From assembly GCA_964632485.1 (NCBI GenBank), contig CAZWDO010000022.1, positions 1 to 31,671 of the forward strand: a DNA stretch of 31,671 nt, written 5' to 3'. Position numbers and translations under genes: made by a program. Each line of letters begins with the position of its first letter. Positions within the stretch are counted from its first letter, which is position 1. Source of the DNA: CAZWDO01 sp964632485 [NCBI: uncultured bacterium]. Lineage in GTDB: Bacteria > JAGOEH01. Of this stretch, positions 1-7,590 are shown piece after piece. The notes under the pieces are model-generated. The model was not told the DNA's origin, ran no database searches, and was given only the letters and a program-made list of their open reading frames with translations.

Positions 1-186
1 TTCCGCCCGATCGAATTTCATCCCGGGATCAAGTCGCCGCCAGAAATCCAGCATCTCCTTCCATTTTTCCGGCTTCTCCGGCTGGTCCGCCAGGGTTTCT
101 CTATACCATCCAATCGCGCAAAGACCGGCGGCCGCATCTATTTCGATCTCGATGTTGTCGCCGAATTCCTGGTGAAAGCCAATGCG
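1..186 (-). pseudogene. Fragment of an unidentified gene running off the left edge
   Basis: A minus-strand frame is open from about 186 to the window edge. It encodes a charged, Trp-rich sequence (WYRETLADQPEKPEKW at about 117-70, then WKEMLDFWRRLDPGMKFDRAE in part) whose first codon positions are rich in G, as expected for coding DNA. An in-frame TGA lies at 187-189 and no ATG, GTG or TTG follows for more than 40 codons; the first ATG is at 52-54. The 5' end therefore appears lost or frameshifted. I do not recognise the family. It sits next to another gene fragment, so this end of the window looks like decayed DNA. It could be an intact gene only if translation begins at the internal ATG or there is a sequence error. 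Confidence 0.3.
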
Positions 187-436
187 TCAACGTCGCCCGG
201 TTTACCGCCAAACCCGAATGGAGGCCATCAGGGACAATCCGAATAGATATGTGGAGCGTGTATGGGAGGAGTGGGCGCGATAATAACTTTTAAAGATGAT
301 TGACGCATTCATTTACATAGACGGAGTCTAAGTGAAATGAGTAAAACTGGCTATGGTGACTATTTGGTGACCAGCCTATGCTACGCAAACAGTAACAGCT
401 TGCAATACAACTTGTTCTGAGCCAATGTGATTATAA

Positions 437-844
437 CTACGGATCAGCAGCGAATATCTGGCAGGGGATGGAGGCGTGCAGTGATCGCAGGCCGTCAATG
501 AAGAGTTCGACATTTCCCTCGCTCAGGGAGTCCTCCAACTGAAAGATCAGTGAACCCGTCTCGCCCTGCACCTGATAGCTGTAGGCTTCCAGCAGATTAT
601 TCAGAAACGATACTCGCACCTCTTCGTTCGGATACGAGAGATAATAGCAATCCGCTTCCCAATTGATCCGTTTGATGGTCAGGTACCCGGTCTGGAACAG
701 CAGGGAGTAGATATCGAGCCGCCGCAGCGCGAATTTGTCGAAGAAAGACTCGCTAATCGCCAGATTCGAGAGCTTCCCCACCTCGCTATGCCGATGCCGA
801 GTTTCTTCATATAGGTAATATATGGAATTAGAGGGGAAATCCAA
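437..844 (-). pseudogene. Internal fragment of an AAA-ATPase-like / PD-(D/E)XK nuclease domain protein
   Basis: The 135-residue product carries the signature linking the AAA-ATPase-like domain (PF09820) and the C-terminal PD-(D/E)XK nuclease domain (PF08011): SLLFQTGYLTIK at about residues 47-58, then YYLSYPNEEVRVSFLNNLLE at about 67-86. Members of this family are usually around 500 residues, so the whole ATPase part (Walker motifs) and the nuclease catalytic part are missing. The frame stops right after SIPCQIF, where the nuclease core would normally begin. Such genes occur in many copies in FCB genomes and often decay. No ribosome-binding site or promoter is evident. Family recognition is from motif memory; that it is inactive follows from the missing catalytic segments. 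Confidence 0.72.
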
Positions 845-924
845 GTTATTTTAAAAACCTCAGATCTCCCTCTGAAGAGTGAGAAATAATTGGTTTGGAA
901 AGATGTTCACCAGCATAAAAAACC

Positions 925-3900
925 TCAGCTAATTTTAAACAAAATAGCGGTCATATCATCCTGCTGGGGTATTTGACCGGCAAAATGCTCAATTCGAGAA
1001 AATATCGTTTGGTTAATTCCAGACAAATTTAAATTTGTCTGGATACTTTTATGGATAATATCTTTCAATCCTTCTTCGCCCAGCATAACCTCGGCGGAAT
1101 TGATCCGTTCATTGAGTCCGTCACTAAAGCAAAAAATCATATCGTCCGGCGCCAACTTCATCTCAAGCTGCTGGTATCGCGTTTCGCTAATATACCCTAA
1201 GGGTATTCCCCCGCAGTCAAGAGGAACTGGATGAGTGCGAATCAAGTAAGGATAGGGTATCCCGGAATTAACTAATTTCAGGCTATATTCTTTTGTGTCG
1301 ATAATTCCCATTAAAAAGCATATCCCGTATCCCGGATGAAGTTGAAAATCAATCATTTTCGTGTTTAACAAGGAAAGCGCATCCGGCAGGGAAAGATTTT
1401 GCTCCAGACTGGGACCGATGGTATGAAAAAAGGTTTTAGCCACGCTGACGACCAGTCCGGATGCTATCCCGTGCCCGGAGACATCTCCGAGACAAAACAA
1501 CAGGCGATGATCATTGATTAGTCGGAAATCATAATAATCGCCCCCGACTTCATCAGCGGTGTGCATGAAGGCAGCGATCGATAGTTTTTCAATTGTCGGA
1601 AAATGTCTGGGAAGCATTGAAAGCTGGACATCCCGCGCCCTCATCAATTCCTCAATTTTTTTATTATGGGCAATTTCAATTTTATCTTTTTCCAGGGTTT
1701 CCAGTTTCAACTGGTAATGTTGCTCCCGATACTGGAACACAAAATAAATCATGCTTGAAACGATGAATAATCCAATTAAATACGCCCACCAGGTTCTCCA
1801 TGGGGGCGGCGCAATATGGATCGCCAGAGATGCGCTGTTTTCACTCCAGCATCCATCTCCGTTCGCGGCTTTGACCTGGAAAACATAATCCCCGGCGGGT
1901 AAGTTGGTATATGTCGCGAATTTTCGATTTCCCACATAACTCCAGTGGTCGTCAAATCCTTTCAGTTGGTAGGCATACTGGTTATACGGGGGGGAAACAT
2001 AGTCCAATGCCGTATATTGAAAACTGACAATGCGATGTTTATAGGTAAGCTCGATACTGTCAGTAACTTCGATAGGATGCTTGAGAATTGAGTTTCTGCC
2101 CGGAATAACCGCTTCGTTTGACAACTGAAATCCAGTGATCATCACGTCCGGCTGATGTCTGTTTTCTTTAATTTTATCGGGATAGAAAGCATATAGTCCT
2201 TTACTCCCGCCCAGAATGATTTCATCATCAGTCATGGAAAGTAAGGCATTTGGGTAGAAATCGTTATTGGCAAGTCCATCCTGAATATCGTAATTGGTAA
2301 ACCTTTTCATTTGCGGGTCAAACATGCTCAGGCCTTTATCCGTGGCTATCCATATCCTGCCCGACCTGTCGGCGGCTATCGAGCGGACGTTGTTGCGGAT
2401 CAGTCCGTGTTCTGTAGTATATGAGCGGCAGGAATTACTCATCAAGTCAATATGGATTAAGCCGCTTCCATCCGTGCCTATCCATAAATTTCCTTTATTA
2501 TCATCAAAAACAGTATTAATAGAAATACGGGTGATTATTTCGCATTCTTCAGTGAATGAGCGGTAAGGGCTAAGCTTTGAAGTCTCGGGATCAAATCGAT
2601 AAAGCTGATGGGTTTCATACACCCATAATCGGTTATCAGCCGCTCGGGATATAAGAAATTTAGGTATTCCTCTCCAGGTTGTGTCATTTTTGCTTACATT
2701 TTCGATTTTTTGAGTTGCGCAGTTATAATACAAAAGCCCGATATTTAGTGAAGATAACCATAAATTGCCCAGTCGATCAGGAATAATTGAGACGATTCTA
2801 CCGATCTGAGCAGATTCTCTGGGTATAATCAGATCAAAATTCATTTTTTCCAGGGGTTCGACGTTGTTTGTGAGGGATCTGCCGGAACGATAAAGTCCCA
2901 GCCCGGTTCCCAACCACAGGTAACCGGCGGAATTCTGATAGATTGCATAGGGAATAACATCAGGAATATTCGGATCGATTTGGTGGAAAACAATTTTACC
3001 CTTTTCCCGGTCCCAGTAGTTCAGTCCGGCGGCCGTTCCGATCCAGATTTTACTGACCTGCTTATGCGGCGCGTTTGTGAAAGGAGAAACAAAGATGGAT
3101 ACGATAATATTATTGCCGGCCTCATTGATTTCAGGCATGGCGTAATAGGGAAATTTCATGGCAGAGGGATGGTAGTAGTTGACGCCGCCCGTTTCGGTAC
3201 CGATCCATAATCCGCCCATAGAGTCGTTGAATAAACAAGTGACGTCGTTAGCGCTGAGACTGAGAGGATCGTCGGCTTGGTAACGATAGTGATAAAAACG
3301 TTGGTCTTTCGGGTCAAAGAGATCGAGTCCGCCGGCAAGCGTTTGGAACCACATTCGGTTATTGCTGTCCTTATGGATAAGCTTGACCGCCTGGTGACTG
3401 ATACGGAAACATTCCGGAGTTTCTTCAGGGGGATTCATCCAATGTCGGGTGATTTCTCCGGTGACGGGGTTAAAGCAAACCAGACGTAAATAAGCCAGGG
3501 TCCGATTCGGTTTAGTTTGAGATGATACCACCCAAAATTTACCGTCCGGGCCGCAAACCATGATCAATACAGAATTTCCCGATAACGCATGAAGCGATAC
3601 GCCTCGATCGGAATACATTTCATCCGAACCCTCCCAGGCAAAAAGATGGAAACGGCCCGTATCCCGGTCCAATCGGCTCAATCCCCCGTAGCGTGTACCC
3701 ACCCAAATCCTTCCCAGAGTGTCCTCTGCTAAAGCGGTAACCTCGCCGGAACCCAACGCATAAGGATCGTCCGGCCTGCAGACGGAATCACTGCCGTTAT
3801 CCTCATGCGATTTGAAAATCCCTTCCGGCAGAGGACGGTAGGGATAGCGCTCAAATCCATCGATATCGGGACGATACCTGTTTAATCCCGCGCTTGAAGT

Positions 3901-4623
3901 TCCAATCCATATTTCTCCGCGGCTATCCTGGAAAAGCGTTCTAATGGAATTGCAACTTAAACTGTTGGAGTTATCAGGAAGATGGCGATAATAAGCGATC
4001 GAATCGCCCATAGCATCATATTTCGCCAAACCATACCTAAAAGTGGGAATCCATATATTATTATCCCGATCGCAAAGGATATTCAACGCCAATAAATTCC
4101 ATATTTCTACGGATTTCGATTGGATTGGATAGGCAAAAAATTTGTCATTTATCGGATCGTAGCGATGTAATGTCATGTCTGATGTTAAAACCCAAAGACG
4201 CTTTTTTGAATCCATAAGGAGTCGGATAATTGTGTTGTCGCTGAGACTCGAAGAATCACTTTCAATATGGTTATATACCTTGATGTTGCATCCATCGTAG
4301 CGGTTTAAGCCATCATGTGTGCCAAACCAGATAAATCCCCGCTGATCCTGAATAATAGTGTTGATTCTATTATGGGAAAGTCCTCCCTCCACGGTAATAT
4401 GCCTGAACCGTATATAAAAATTACCGGCGCAAGGGTGGTTATCGCTATCACAAAGAGATAGATGTAAAGGAAACAGTGTAACCAAAAAAAACAGAATGCC
4501 CAGTTTTTTATAAGCTCCTGATTCCGGAAAAATTAACTTGTTAATGGCGCTCTCATTTTTTATATTATAATTGCTGCATTTTTGCATGATTATTTTATCA
4601 AACCTTCTGATAAGCGGATTCAC
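925..4623 (-). CDS. Membrane beta-propeller sensor fused to a SpoIIE/PP2C-type phosphatase
   Basis: A 1232-residue signalling protein. An N-terminal hydrophobic segment (about residues 40-58) would send residues 60-850 to the periplasm, where many Reg_prop blades are visible (repeated IWFGT, LWIGT and IWIAT strands). A Y_Y_Y domain follows (about 857-935), then a membrane helix (about 947-964), a short charged linker and a SpoIIE-type PP2C phosphatase (1001-1232) with metal-binding motifs GGDYYD (1027), DVSGHG (1047), SDGL (1167) and QDDM (1221). The outer half matches Bacteroidetes hybrid two-component sensors, but the output is a Ser/Thr phosphatase rather than a kinase, so it probably acts on an anti-sigma-factor antagonist; no such partner lies in the window. 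The listed start is GTG with no clear ribosome-binding site; an ATG at 4585-4587 is an alternative. It forms its own transcription unit. Confidence 0.93.
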   Translation of the reverse strand: MNPLIRRFDKIIMQKCSNYNIKNESAINKLIFPESGAYKKLGILFFLVTLFPLHLSLCDSDNHPCAGNFYIRFRHITVEGGLSHNRINTIIQDQRGFIWFGTHDGLNRYDGCNIKVYNHIESDSSSLSDNTIIRLLMDSKKRLWVLTSDMTLHRYDPINDKFFAYPIQSKSVEIWNLLALNILCDRDNNIWIPTFRYGLAKYDAMGDSIAYYRHLPDNSNSLSCNSIRTLFQDSRGEIWIGTSSAGLNRYRPDIDGFERYPYRPLPEGIFKSHEDNGSDSVCRPDDPYALGSGEVTALAEDTLGRIWVGTRYGGLSRLDRDTGRFHLFAWEGSDEMYSDRGVSLHALSGNSVLIMVCGPDGKFWVVSSQTKPNRTLAYLRLVCFNPVTGEITRHWMNPPEETPECFRISHQAVKLIHKDSNNRMWFQTLAGGLDLFDPKDQRFYHYRYQADDPLSLSANDVTCLFNDSMGGLWIGTETGGVNYYHPSAMKFPYYAMPEINEAGNNIIVSIFVSPFTNAPHKQVSKIWIGTAAGLNYWDREKGKIVFHQIDPNIPDVIPYAIYQNSAGYLWLGTGLGLYRSGRSLTNNVEPLEKMNFDLIIPRESAQIGRIVSIIPDRLGNLWLSSLNIGLLYYNCATQKIENVSKNDTTWRGIPKFLISRAADNRLWVYETHQLYRFDPETSKLSPYRSFTEECEIITRISINTVFDDNKGNLWIGTDGSGLIHIDLMSNSCRSYTTEHGLIRNNVRSIAADRSGRIWIATDKGLSMFDPQMKRFTNYDIQDGLANNDFYPNALLSMTDDEIILGGSKGLYAFYPDKIKENRHQPDVMITGFQLSNEAVIPGRNSILKHPIEVTDSIELTYKHRIVSFQYTALDYVSPPYNQYAYQLKGFDDHWSYVGNRKFATYTNLPAGDYVFQVKAANGDGCWSENSASLAIHIAPPPWRTWWAYLIGLFIVSSMIYFVFQYREQHYQLKLETLEKDKIEIAHNKKIEELMRARDVQLSMLPRHFPTIEKLSIAAFMHTADEVGGDYYDFRLINDHRLLFCLGDVSGHGIASGLVVSVAKTFFHTIGPSLEQNLSLPDALSLLNTKMIDFQLHPGYGICFLMGIIDTKEYSLKLVNSGIPYPYLIRTHPVPLDCGGIPLGYISETRYQQLEMKLAPDDMIFCFSDGLNERINSAEVMLGEEGLKDIIHKSIQTNLNLSGINQTIFSRIEHFAGQIPQQDDMTAILFKIS

Positions 4624-4650
4624 CCGGCTAACCGATCTGACTCAACAACC

Positions 4651-4695
4651 AACGGGACCTCTAAAAACGGGACCTCTAAAAACGGGACCTTTAAA
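4651..4695. repeat. Three tandem 15-bp repeats in the leader of the propeller-phosphatase gene
   Basis: The unit AACGGGACCTCTAAA occurs at 4651-4665 and 4666-4680 exactly, and at 4681-4695 with one change (C to T at position 11). The array lies between the predicted transcription start (near 4745) and the start codon at 4623, so it would be in the 5' untranslated RNA. It could be a protein- or RNA-binding array, or a simple slippage repeat that changes leader length. Confidence 0.9.
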
Positions 4696-4753
4696 ATAGA
4701 TACGAGTTTTTTCCATCGTATCCCCGTTGCTGCTATAGTTGTTACTATATTCT

Positions 4754-4781
4754 AATATAACTTCAAACTTATGGATGTCAA
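4754..4781 (-). promoter_or_regulatory. Sigma-70-like promoter of the propeller-phosphatase gene
   Basis: On the minus strand TTGACA (4776-4781) is followed after 16 bp by TATATT (4754-4759). The -35 box is a perfect match and the -10 box differs at one base from consensus. It lies about 130 bp upstream of the start codon, giving a leader that contains the 15-bp repeats. Confidence 0.6.
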
Positions 4782-5166
4782 GAATTTAAATTTTGGAAAA
4801 TTTATCCGGTATCAGGCGTATCAACACATGCAATTGAACTTTTCAGGTGGCTATGTTGCTCTGAAAATGAGGGGAAACTATTACTCCATGAGGCGATTCA
4901 GGCTGGTTCGCAGGTCCGGTTGGAAATTATGGTTGATTAGCCAACATTCATTTGGATATGATGATGATCAGGCAATATTTCGGCAACAGAAGTCATGGCA
5001 TATACTAAAAGGAGGTTTAAAGGGTGGAATTTTTTACAGTGTTTCCCAGGAGTATGGATGCTGCAAAGCGTTTCCGGTTCCGGTGGAAAGAGAACCGGCG
5101 CGGTGAGGGTTAGCTTCAGCGAGATGGCAGGTTAACCCTCTTACTGCGGAAATGGGTTTGCAATAA
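4782..5166. other. Gene-poor stretch between the promoter and the dipeptidase gene
   Basis: No convincing gene. A plus-strand 111-codon frame (4771-5106) overlaps the promoter and has no recognisable features. A strong plus-strand ribosome-binding-site match, AAAAGGAGG at 5007-5015, precedes a GTG that opens a 29-codon frame ending at 5113; it is noted among the findings but not called. A weak inverted repeat (AGGGTTA / TAACCCT, about 5106-5142) lies just past the end of the dipeptidase gene and might be part of a terminator, but no T-run follows on the minus strand. Confidence 0.4.
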
Positions 5167-6306
5167 TCACGACTGAATAGATAAGTCATGGAACATCTTT
5201 CCGCGGGCAATCACGTGTCGGATACTCATATCTTTATCAATCAGCAGGATGTCGGCATCGGCCCCAATGCTGATCCGCCCTTTGTTCGGGAGTTTTAGAG
5301 TTTTGGCCGGATTAGTAGTGACTGGCAATAAAGCGGTTTCCAAAGGTTGGTTTTCCTGAAGCGTGAGTTCGCGCACTTCCCGCCATATCGATTCCACCCC
5401 GGCGGTTTCTAATCTCAACAGATCGCCGTTTTCGTTGAAATGCGGCAGGGAACCGCCCGCGTCACTGGAAAAGGTGATGTTTTCGGCGGGAACCCCGGCC
5501 TTGATCAATCTGGCAAATGCTGTCGAGGGTTTAATTTCCAATTCCGGATAGAGTGGCCAGGAACTGGTAGTCAAATCGATCGGTCCATTTTTTCCGTATT
5601 CGCAGGCATCTTCAAATATATAATGGTTGCGATTGCAATGGGTTGGCAGGTATTGACGGAATTTGAATTCGCTTTGATTGACGGCGTCGCGGATCAATCG
5701 GAAAGGGTCGCGGGCATCGCCCATGTGGAGGTTGATGATCCCGGCTTTAGCGCCGAGCATTCCGCCAATTCTTGCCTGTGCGGTTAGACGCAGAAATTCT
5801 GCCAGTGTCGGGCAGGAAGATCGATGATCGGCAATGGCAATTTCCCCTAATCCGATAACTTCATCAATCATGGCGATATCACGGGCAATGTCGCCGGTAA
5901 TTGTTGGCGGGGGAACTTGATAGGCGCCGGTATATATCCATGCGGAGATTCCTTTGGCGCGTAACGCTTTGGCTTTCATCAACACGCCTTCCACGCTGCG
6001 GGTGACTCCGTCGGTTCCCAGGCATCCCACCACGGATGTTACACCGTTTTGAAGAAGCTGTTCGGCGCTTAGCCCTTCGGTCCTGCTGCCCGGTCCGGCT
6101 TCCCCGCCCGCCCCGGCAATATGGGCGTGCCCGTCAATTATCCCGGGAACAGCAATCAGATTGGAACCGTCAATGATTTCCAGCGGTTTGAGCTCGGTAT
6201 GGGCAAGCTGGGGAGCAATAGCTAAAATTTTGTCTCCCCCGATCAAGATATCGCTTTTTCCTCGGGGTTTGGGTGTATATATGTCAATATCACGAATCAG
6301 TAGCAT
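5167..6306 (-). CDS. iadA: Isoaspartyl dipeptidase (beta-aspartyl-peptidase)
   Basis: A 379-residue cytoplasmic amidohydrolase that cleaves beta-Asp-X dipeptides, including the beta-Asp-Arg released from cyanophycin. Metal ligands expected from the E. coli enzyme are all visible: His60 and His62 (DGHAH), His194 (NLHMGD), His223 (PTHCNRN) and Asp282 (FSSDAGG). The substrate-site motif GGEAGPGSR (67-75) and the DHRSS motif (160-164) are present. The usual carbamylated bridging Lys (E. coli Lys162, in the segment before DHRS) is replaced by Glu155. Length is typical, there is no signal peptide, and AGGAGG lies a few bases upstream of the ATG. It is last in the co-directional cluster, separated from the preceding propeller gene by a repeat cluster of about 290 bp. 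Family assignment is strong; activity of the Glu variant is inferred. Confidence 0.93.
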   Translation of the reverse strand: MLLIRDIDIYTPKPRGKSDILIGGDKILAIAPQLAHTELKPLEIIDGSNLIAVPGIIDGHAHIAGAGGEAGPGSRTEGLSAEQLLQNGVTSVVGCLGTDGVTRSVEGVLMKAKALRAKGISAWIYTGAYQVPPPTITGDIARDIAMIDEVIGLGEIAIADHRSSCPTLAEFLRLTAQARIGGMLGAKAGIINLHMGDARDPFRLIRDAVNQSEFKFRQYLPTHCNRNHYIFEDACEYGKNGPIDLTTSSWPLYPELEIKPSTAFARLIKAGVPAENITFSSDAGGSLPHFNENGDLLRLETAGVESIWREVRELTLQENQPLETALLPVTTNPAKTLKLPNKGRISIGADADILLIDKDMSIRHVIARGKMFHDLSIQS

Positions 6307-6406
6307 CTTTCCTCCTGGTCGGGTTACTGATCGATAATTCCAATCGATTCTTTATTCATCGGTTGTTAAAAATCTGACGTCATGTATGCAAACCATGGTA
6401 ATCAAG

Positions 6407-6624
6407 ATGGATGCCGGATCGGAGTCCGGCATGATGCTGCATACTCTGTCATTCCGGGCTTGATCCGGAATCCATCCGCTGCCGTCATTCTCGCGCAGGC
6501 GGGAATCCATACTTCAATTGTCATTCCGGGCTTGACCCGGAATCCAGCTTTTACCCATGGATGCCGGATCGGAGTCCGGCATGACGCTGCATACTCTGTC
6601 ATTCCGGGCTTGACCCAGAATCCA
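6407..6624. repeat. Cluster of extragenic palindromic repeats
   Basis: Two direct copies of a 68-bp block (6407-6474 and 6557-6624) differ at only three positions. Each contains two hairpins: GCCGG/CCGGC around the ATCGGAGT spacer, and ATTCCGG/CCGGAAT around a GCTTGAT spacer. Between them are two more short elements of the same GTCATTC...GGAATCCA type (6484-6510 and 6520-6546). The pattern belongs to the widespread GTCATTCCGGGCTTGACCC-type intergenic repeats. The cluster separates iadA from the propeller gene, and the right-hand copy supplies the last codons and stop of that propeller gene. Confidence 0.85.
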
Positions 6625-7567
6625 GTCTATTACCCTCGGGGAACACTCCTGAAGTGGAGGTTACTGATATCTGTTCATAGGAACCGTCCGGCATGATTTT
6701 TATCAATCCCCCTCCGAGAGTAGCGCACCAGATATTCCCCTGCGCATCGGCTTCAATATCGTTGACAGTGAATACCAGCGCCGGGATTTCGGAGGAACCG
6801 TATTTAACGATCGAACCATCGGGGGCTATGTCCCATACTTCCATGTCGGTTTGATTGGCCATCCAGATGTGGTCCCGGTTATCGATGGTCATTGCATAAC
6901 TGTATTTGCCCTCGGTTTCGCTGAGGAGCTGCCAGCTTCCATCGGCCTTACGGCAGGTAATGCCGAAATAGGTGCAAAACCAGGTGTTGCCCTGGGAATC
7001 TTTATAGATATCGTAAAATTCGGGACGGGCCGCATTCATATCCAGTGTGAAACCAATGTCAGAGAGTTGCCATTCGGACCAATTGGCGCCGAAATCTTCG
7101 GAAACATAGATGCGGGATAAGGTGCGGTCGCTTGAATTGCGAATGGAGATATAGACCTTGCCATCGGGATCGGTGAGTACGGAACGGTCATATTGGCCGG
7201 AGGTGAAGGCGATCTGTTCCTTGTCGCCGTTGGCGCGCATCACGGTAATCCCATAATGGGTGCAGAACCAGAGTCCGTTTTGAGTATCTTCAGAAATAAA
7301 AAAAACTCGGCCGTCGGTTCCAAAAAGATTCAGGTCGTCTTTGTTGAAAACCGTCCAGGTTGTCATATCGGCGGCCAGGCGCGAGGTGTAGGCAAACCCG
7401 TCGCCACTTTTTTGTCCGCCGAACCAGATATCCCCGGCATGATCGATGGTGATGGAATAGACTTTGTTGAACGGCAAACCGCTGTTGTCGGAATTGTAAA
7501 CGGTAAAATCAAGCGCCGACAGATTCAGAACGAGAGCCAGGATCAAAAGACTCACCATTTGTTTCAT
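6599..7567 (-). CDS. Exported small beta-propeller (Reg_prop-like) protein, C-terminus inside a repeat element
   Basis: A 322-residue protein with a signal peptide (MKQMVSLLILALVLNLSA) followed by two-component-regulator-propeller-like blades: DHAGDIWFGG, TQNGLWFCTHYG, SQGNTWFCTYFG, NRDHIWMANQ and AQGNIWCATLGG. It has no membrane helix after the signal peptide and no output domain, so it is probably a periplasmic or secreted binding protein. AAGGAG precedes the ATG. The last residues (LDSGSSPE, then TGA) are encoded by a GTCATTCCGGGCTTGACCC-type repeat, so the natural C-terminus, perhaps a sorting domain as in its neighbours, may have been lost. It lies 23 bp after the transporter gene and is probably co-transcribed with it. 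Its ligand is unknown; by position it could bind a peptide or product of the pathway. Confidence 0.8.
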   Translation of the reverse strand: MKQMVSLLILALVLNLSALDFTVYNSDNSGLPFNKVYSITIDHAGDIWFGGQKSGDGFAYTSRLAADMTTWTVFNKDDLNLFGTDGRVFFISEDTQNGLWFCTHYGITVMRANGDKEQIAFTSGQYDRSVLTDPDGKVYISIRNSSDRTLSRIYVSEDFGANWSEWQLSDIGFTLDMNAARPEFYDIYKDSQGNTWFCTYFGITCRKADGSWQLLSETEGKYSYAMTIDNRDHIWMANQTDMEVWDIAPDGSIVKYGSSEIPALVFTVNDIEADAQGNIWCATLGGGLIKIMPDGSYEQISVTSTSGVFPEGNRLDSGSSPE

Positions 7568-7590
7568 GGTTTGTACTCCTTGTGTTAAAA

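Noticed and set aside
1-246. Plus-strand frame resembling an excisionase-type helix-turn-helix end (GGRIYFDLDVVAEFLVK)
   Set aside because: First codon positions are poor in G and purine compared with the minus-strand reading of the same DNA, and the resemblance covers only about 20 residues.
182-283. Short plus-strand frame ending NPNRYVERVWEEWAR
   Set aside because: It is 33 codons with an in-frame stop just upstream and no ribosome-binding site; it could be a tail of a decayed gene but cannot be supported.
4771-5106. 111-codon plus-strand frame
   Set aside because: It begins inside the TTGACA promoter of the opposite gene, has no ribosome-binding site, and its product shows no domain, signal or plausible composition.
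6407-6624. Possible CRISPR array
   Set aside because: Repeats are irregularly spaced, of mixed length and orientation, contain internal hairpins of the extragenic-palindrome type, and have no cas genes nearby.
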